A stretch of 64,000 nucleotides of DNA, taken from assembly GCA_015178975.1 (NCBI GenBank), contig WHVD01000056.1:248001-312000 (forward strand), in the 5' to 3' direction. The position numbers were made by a program, and so were the translations under genes. Source of the stretch: Hysterangium stoloniferum. Taxonomy: Eukaryota; Basidiomycota; Agaricomycetes; Hysterangiales; Hysterangiaceae. Of this stretch, positions 58,882 to 64,000 are shown piece by piece. The notes below the pieces were generated by a model, which saw nothing but the letters and a program-made list of their open reading frames with translations, ran no database searches and was not told the DNA's origin. Positions within the stretch are counted from its first letter, which is position 1. Every line of letters starts with the position of its first letter.

Positions 58882-60009
58882 TTGAAACAACTCCCAGTAC
58901 CGGAACACCCGTGGAATTCTATCTCTATGGATTTCATTGAACACCTACCAGATTCCGAAGGCTTTTCTGCTATTCTAGTCGTTGTTGACAGATTCTCAAA
59001 ACAAGGTATATTCATCCCTACTTATGATACAATTACGTCCGTGCAGTTAGCAGAACTTTTTATTATCCATGTATTTTCCAAGCACGGAGTTCCATCCCAC
59101 GTGACTTCTGATAGAGGATCAGAGTTCGTGTCTCACTTCTTTAGATCCCTTGGAAAATCCTTGGACATGACATTACATTTCATGTCCAGACATCATCTGG
59201 AAGGTGACAGACAAACCGAACGCATCAACCAGACATTGGAACAATACCTCCACGTATATTGCAACTACCAACAGGACAATTGGAAGACCTTGTTACCACT
59301 TGGAGAGTTTGCTTACAACAATGCACCCTCGGCCACTACTGGTGTTTCCCCATTCTTTGCAAATAAAGGATATAATCCAAATATTACAGTACATCCAGAA
59401 CGAAATCTCACCTCTGTTCGCGCTCAAGAGTTCACCACGGACCTCCACTCGCTCCACGAGGAACTCCGGACTGCAATATTGTCCGCCCAAGAGCAATATC
59501 AACATTCAGCGGACAAACACCGGATCCCGCCACCCAACTTCAAGATTGGTGACCATGTTTATGTCAAAGCTCAATTCTTCCGGACTACCCGTCCATCAAA
59601 GAAGCTTGCTGAAAAATATTTAGGCCCATTTGAAATTATTGCACAAGTAGGTTCAGTCTCTTGGACTCTACGGCTTCCGGATAGCATGCGTGGGGTACAC
59701 CCGGTATTTCATGTTTCTATGCTTGAACCTTGTACTGCTAACACTATCCCGGATTGCGTGCAATCTCCACCTCCTCCTGTCGTCATTGACGGAGAACCCG
59801 AGTTTGAAATCTCACAGATTTTAGATTCAAAAATTGATAAGCATCGACGCACTTGTAAACTGCTTTACTTGGTCAAGTGGGTGGGTTACGAGGGCACCGA
59901 TGAAGAGACCTCATGGATTTTGGCCACGGAACTCGGTAATGCCACGGAAATCGTTACTGACTTTCATACAGCTTACCCACTCAAACTTGGACCATTATCT
60001 TCTCTCTAA
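58882..60009 (+). pseudogene. Beta integrase core and chromodomain
   Basis: A 375-codon open stretch: the integrase core starts WNSISMDFIEHLPDSEGFSA, continues with TSDRGSEFVSHFFRSLGKSL, and has the Glu-containing helix region DRQTERINQTLEQYLHVY. Then come the SH3-like tail (FKIGDHVYVKAQFFRTTRPS, EKYLGPFEIIAQVGSVSWTL) and a chromodomain (KLLYLVKWVGYEGTDEETSW). It ends at TAA 60007-60009. The open length and motif order are normal for Agaricomycete Ty3 integrases. Confidence 0.9.
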
Positions 60010-60207
60010 CTGCACTCCGCGGACCTTGTGTTATGTTTGGACTCATTTTCATTATTCCCTGTTGCCCTATGTCTCTCTTTGCTTTTACAGGTTCTGACAT
60101 GTCTTGTCAAGTCTTTAAGCGGACTCTCCGCGGACTTTGGCTTTGACTCTTATTTTTTATGTTTTTTCACGCTTACTTTTATGTTCAAATTATCAAGTTC
60201 TATTCTT

Positions 60208-61124
60208 TTATTCATCTATTTCTATGGGGCTGTGCTTTTTTCCCGCCGCCTCAGCTACCTCCTCAGGAAGCTCTGTGACCTCTGCGTCAACCCCGTCCTC
60301 ATCCAATCCAGCATCCTCGGAACTCCCGACTTGTGGCTCCTCATATACATAGCCACCATACTCCACCAGGAACTTCCAAAATTCCTCGCGGAGTCTGCAC
60401 AGTTCCTTCGCCACCACTATGTGGACCTTGTTGCTCTTCTGGAGCAACTCGTTTTGGGCCTCGATGCCCTCGGCGATCCATCCAAGGACTTCGTCCAACC
60501 CGGAAAACCCGTCCGACCCACTTATGTCTTGTGCCCCGGACCCCGTGGCCTGCTCGTGAACAAGCGAGCACCTCGCCTTGAGGTGTGCACATTGATAGCA
60601 CCCTGGACCCTGGCTGGACTTTCGGTTGCATTCCGTGTTCCAGTCGTTACAACCGGAACACTGCGGCTCATTCTGCATTGGAAGACGGACTGGCGCCGCC
60701 TTCCTTGCCTTCTGTTGATACGGTCAGTTCCACGGTTATCTCACGGACATGAGGCTTGCCTTTTGGAGGCTTTCTGGCTCCCCCTCGGACTCAGACTCCA
60801 CCTCTGTCGCCTTGCACTGAAAAATACAAGTCAGCAAAATTCAACAAGTTGAATATTGGGACTTACCTTTCCCGCAACAATTGTGGCCCTGTCCACAGCC
60901 AACCGGGCTTTCTCCGCAGCCACCCGGGCATTCTCCGTGGCCACCCATGCAGCCTCCTCCGCTTCACGCTCCCTCTCCTTTGCGGCCTCTTCCTCCGCAG
61001 CCAATGCTGCCTGGTACTCTTTGTCCAGGGCCTCCTCGGCCTCCCTCACCTCCCTCTCTGCTTCTTCACGAAGTCGGCACTGCTCCTCTCGCCATGCCAA
61101 CAATTGGGCTGCGCTCCAAGGCAC
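60208..61124 (-). pseudogene. Antisense ORF region downstream of beta integrase
   Basis: Two minus-strand open stretches. 61124-60831 encodes a Glu/Ala/Arg-rich coiled coil (REEAEREVREAEEALDKEYQ, RVAAEKARLAVDRATIVAGK) followed by a plausible intron (60817-60867, GTAAGT...TTTTTCAG). 60678-60208 begins MQNEPQCSGCNDWNTECNRK and has a Cys pattern C-x2-C-x6-C-x8-C-x2-C-x6-C, recalling a small zinc-cluster fold, then acidic residues. It could be an antisense gene carried by the element or a captured host gene. I know of antisense ORFs in this position in some plant Ty3 elements. Function unknown. Confidence 0.5.
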
Positions 61125-61558
61125 CCAATACGGAGAGCCTGTGTGTGAGAGGTATGGCGAAATACACTCAGGAAATATAGTCAGATGAGCTCTTACTATA
61201 TTTCCTTTATTATTTCTATTTTCTCTCTTTTATTATATCTATAATTAGTTCAATGACCTATGTATGCAGTACATCGACTCTTGTGGGCGCACACACGCCA
61301 GACTTATGTATTCTAGCACCCGTAGTTTAGAACTCAGACACTTTTTACACCACAACCATGACTTACCCAGACACCCATTAGTGTCCTGTAAGTTGTGATT
61401 GTTGTATTGTCTCAACTGTCACAGACAGGCTTTAGCTATCTACTCTATCAGAATTTCGAACTGTACCAGTCAAAACTCAATCCTTATTGCTACTCGCGTG
61501 GACCAAATCCACGCTATTCTATTATTCGACTCTCTAGTACTCTGCTTTGCTCTCGAGC

Positions 61559-62448
61559 ATAAAGTAGCTGCTCCTTTCAACCTGCCTTCAAGGATAATCT
61601 GTGATCGAGATAAGAGATGGACCTGTAGGTTCTGGAGAGAAGTCTGCAAAGTATACGGAAGTGCCCTTGCAGTATCCTCGTCCCACCATCCTCAGACCGA
61701 CGGTCAAACGGAGAATGCTAATGCTATTGTGGAGCAAATGCTCAGAGCGTACTGCACCTCTTCAAAGGAGGAATGGTCTAAATGGACTCAAGTAGTGGCT
61801 CATACCTACAATTCGACAGTTCAAAGCTCAACAAGCTATGCGCCGAGGAATGTCTAGCTGTCTGGGAGGGGACGACCCTGTGGTTCCCAGAGAATTATCG
61901 GATAGCCCTGTAGCCGACCAATGGATCTTAGAATTGGAAAATCACCGACAAGCGGTGCGGGATTCGATTGCGCGAGCACAAGAAACCCAAGCTCGCAGTT
62001 ACAACAAGAGACGGAGATTAGTGGAAGATATCTCAGAGGGAGATTATGTTCTGATTAATCCCCATTCTCTCGAGCTCGTCGAAGCCAAGGGACCCAGAAG
62101 AAAACTTATACAAAGACGGATAGGGCCGTTTGAGGTCTTGGAAAAGATCAATCCTCAAGTCTTCCGACTCCGCATTCCCTCAGAATATCAATTACATCCA
62201 GTGATTAATCGAGACCATCTTAAAAAGTACCACCTCTCCCCTAAGGAATTCGGATCCAGGGAGCTACTCAAGAACCCTCGAGAACTCAATCGTAACGACG
62301 AGGAGTACGAAGTAGAAGCTATAGTAGGGCACAAAAAGCATCGAAATCAACTCCTTTTCCAGGTTCGATGGAAAGGATATGGACCGGAGGAGGATACTTG
62401 GTTAAATGGCAATGACCTTTGTAATGCTCCCGCTCTTCTTAGAGCTTA
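61559..62448 (+). pseudogene. Alpha integrase core end, tail and chromodomain, relic copy
   Basis: Integrase core fragment with TCRFWREVCKVYGSALAVSS and SSHHPQTDGQTENANAIVEQ, then the SH3-like tail (GDYVLINPHSLELVEAKGP) and chromodomain (FQVRWKGYGPEEDTWLNGND). It ends where the DNA-transposon insertion begins. Broken. Confidence 0.82.
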
Positions 62449-63126
62449 GGAGGGTGTTTATAATTACTATAATCTCAAATATTTACTAATAAAAGTCTTA
62501 TTTTTACAAAACTCCATCTTTAAATAGTGATATCTATTCTGAAACAATTATATCATCAAAAAACAACCATCAGAAATAGTTCTCCATATTACATCTTATA
62601 CAACCCATAGTTATTTAACAAATTCCATTGTATATAATTTCCTTCCTTTTACAGATGCCTACTAATACTTTTATTAGTACTTTGTTTTTTAAAAGTTGTA
62701 ATGAAGTTATTTCCATGTAAAATATGTAAAATATTATTGGAAAATTTTCATACCACAGCTGTCTTTATTAAGTAAAACCCCCTATATATTCTGGGTATGT
62801 TGAATCAAGTAGAAATCTGTTCAGATTGACAGATCTATTCCGAAGTAATACATATGTATTTAGAGGTGCCAATGATATACATATGCATGGAATGGACTAT
62901 CTAAAGGTATCTACTTTTTAAAAGTATTAGTGTTTCAAACTACTAATTTTTTTTATTGTCTACTCGTGTCCAGAAAGATTCTTTAGTTTGTAATGTATGA
63001 GAGAGTTTAAAACTTTTTGAAAGTTTTAAAAACCAAATTATGTTTGAATCACATCCCAGATGTTTAAATGACCTTTAGAGTATATTAGAATTTGGTATAC
63101 TTAATAGTTTTCAGATATCCTCCTTA
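62446..63126. mobile_element. MITE-like DNA transposon, TSD TTA (PIF/Harbinger-like)
   Basis: 675 bp of AT-rich non-coding DNA (62449-63123) between TTA at 62446-62448 and TTA at 63124-63126. The paralogous sites near 15595 and 40880 read GAGCTTACAAGAC with a single TTA, so the borders and target duplication are certain. The ends are GGAGGGTGTTTATAATTACT and, on the other strand, GGAGGATATCTGAAAACTAT: about 5 perfect plus weaker terminal matches. A 3-bp TTA duplication with G-rich ends suggests PIF/Harbinger; no transposase is present, so the family is inference. Confidence 0.8.
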
Positions 63127-63344
63127 CAAGACTATTTATTGAATTTAATGATTATTTCACATCCTTACGACGACAACACTGTTTATCTACTTCTAGCTCT
63201 ACACCCCCCACTTTCTTCCCCCTCGGCCTTTCACTTCAATAACCGAGCGGAGCTTGAAATTAATATAAAATACGTAAATTCGCTAAAGAAAATTTTATTC
63301 ACCCTATCTCTTCCCTCCACGTCAACCTCTCTAATCAGTACACT

Positions 63345-64000
63345 ATGTCGCAGGAGCAACAACCCAAACCCAAGTTCCCCAACTTCAAAAGAATACCGCG
63401 ACCTCAACCTATTAATACCTCTACCATGCCGTCTCGCACTGAACAAGTCGAGCACTCCACGAGTAATTCTGGAATGCCTTTGCCAATACCCTCCACTGCG
63501 CGGGGCGACATCGTGGGAACGTCCACCAACTCGGGGAATGGAACTGCCTTTACTCCATACGCTCCTCTTCCCAGACCCCGATTTCCCAATTTTAAAGGAA
63601 TACCTTGACCTCAAACTACAGTTCCTTCTGCCCCATCACCTCGAACAGAAACTGTCGAGCACGTGGAGGAGACCTCATCGTCCACGAATCCTACGCGGAT
63701 GGACTCCGTTTCAAAAGCTGCACCATGGTCCTCTAATACTTGGGGGGCTCCCTTGGGAACATGGAGCGAAACCCCACCACCTTCTCGTAGTATTTTCCCT
63801 TCTACTGAAGAGGAGATCAAGAAGAAACAGCAGTCTGAGGCTTTCTCTGTGCAGGTTCAGGAGGAATTGAAAACGCTTAAACAGAAGAGGAGAGAGGAGT
63901 ACTTGGAAGGACAGAAGAGGATGGGGGCTAGGGATAATGTCCCTTCAAGGCAGACACGGCAGGAATGGAGGAAAATGGAAGGGCACGATAATCCTTCAAT
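63345..64000 (+). pseudogene. Extra 3' coding-like region of family alpha, relic copy (partial)
   Basis: Begins MSQEQQPKPKFPNFKRIP at 63345 and contains the second FPNFK motif, the Ser/Thr/Pro-rich part and the Lys/Glu-rich helix before the window ends. At 63960-63975 it shows the uninterrupted GGAGG site where copy 1 carries its solo LTR-B. Broken. Confidence 0.6.

Larger units (their letters stand above)
57102..61143 (+). mobile_element. Ty3/Gypsy family beta, 3' portion: RT, integrase, antisense ORF region (fossil)
   Basis: RT to integrase zinc-binding region 57103-58863, integrase core and chromodomain 58882-60009, then about 1.1 kb containing minus-strand open frames (60208-60678 and 60831-61124). 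Its gag and protease part is at 19609-22007. The 3' LTR is not in the window: an alpha LTR starts at 61144. Broken, with only a few interruptions. Confidence 0.87.
61144..64000 (+). mobile_element. Ty3/Gypsy family alpha relic: LTR-A, integrase, chromodomain, extra 3' region (runs off window)
   Basis: Parts: LTR-A 61144 to about 61558, integrase core and tail from about 61559, chromodomain ending near 62448, a DNA-transposon insertion 62449-63123, then the extra 3' region from 63345 to the window end. Gag, protease and RT are absent, so it is a dead relic. Its left edge interrupts the beta antisense ORF region. Confidence 0.83.

Noticed and set aside
60028-60852. 274-codon + strand ORF after beta integrase
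   Set aside because: It lies opposite the coiled-coil and Cys-cluster frames and is Leu/Pro/Ser-rich with no domain. The antisense frames look more protein-like.

Overview
The window looks like a transposon-choked, heterochromatin-like stretch of a basidiomycete genome, probably an Agaricomycete. The reasons are a 63-nt GT-AG intron in the one intact host gene, chromodomain-bearing Ty3/Gypsy elements, Tc1/mariner and intron-containing DDE transposase relics, and degenerate TGCAC-rich satellite. I cannot name the species. No rRNA, tRNA, CRISPR or bacterial-type feature was seen.

Layout. 1-6465: no recognisable gene; two old dispersed repeat families (R1 and R2), two minisatellites, unexplained DNA. 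6466-8853: the only convincing host gene, a two-exon Golgi-type apyrase (GDA1/CD39 family, Ynd1-like). 9355-11837: an R1 copy cut by a LINE 3' end with an 11-bp target duplication, a possible short solo LTR, and a broken DDE transposase. 11838-64000: almost entirely Ty3/Gypsy fossils of two families with other elements nested in them. Family alpha (about 11 kb; gag, protease, RT, RNase H, integrase, chromodomain, then about 3 kb of extra coding-like sequence before the 3' LTR) carries either of two related LTR types, LTR-A and LTR-B. Family beta has LTR-C and an antisense ORF region downstream of integrase. At least eight solo LTRs with exact 5-bp target duplications sit inside these elements or next to them. 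One low-complexity block (24080-25371) separates them.

Main finding. Two nearly identical 1.56-kb Tc1 copies (12942-14498 and 47311-48868) lie in opposite orientation, and their outer and inner flanks are swapped. A gag region, a solo LTR and a host-element target duplication (CATGG) each have one half at one end of the 33-kb interval and the other half at the other end. The 14.5-47.3 kb segment is therefore inverted relative to its ancestral order. This happened either by recombination between the Tc1 copies in the genome or by an assembly flip through the inverted repeat.

Functionally only the apyrase appears alive. All Ty3 copies are broken, the Tc1 copies have interrupted transposase frames, and differences between LTR copies are dominated by CpG-type transitions, as expected for methylated, silenced repeats.
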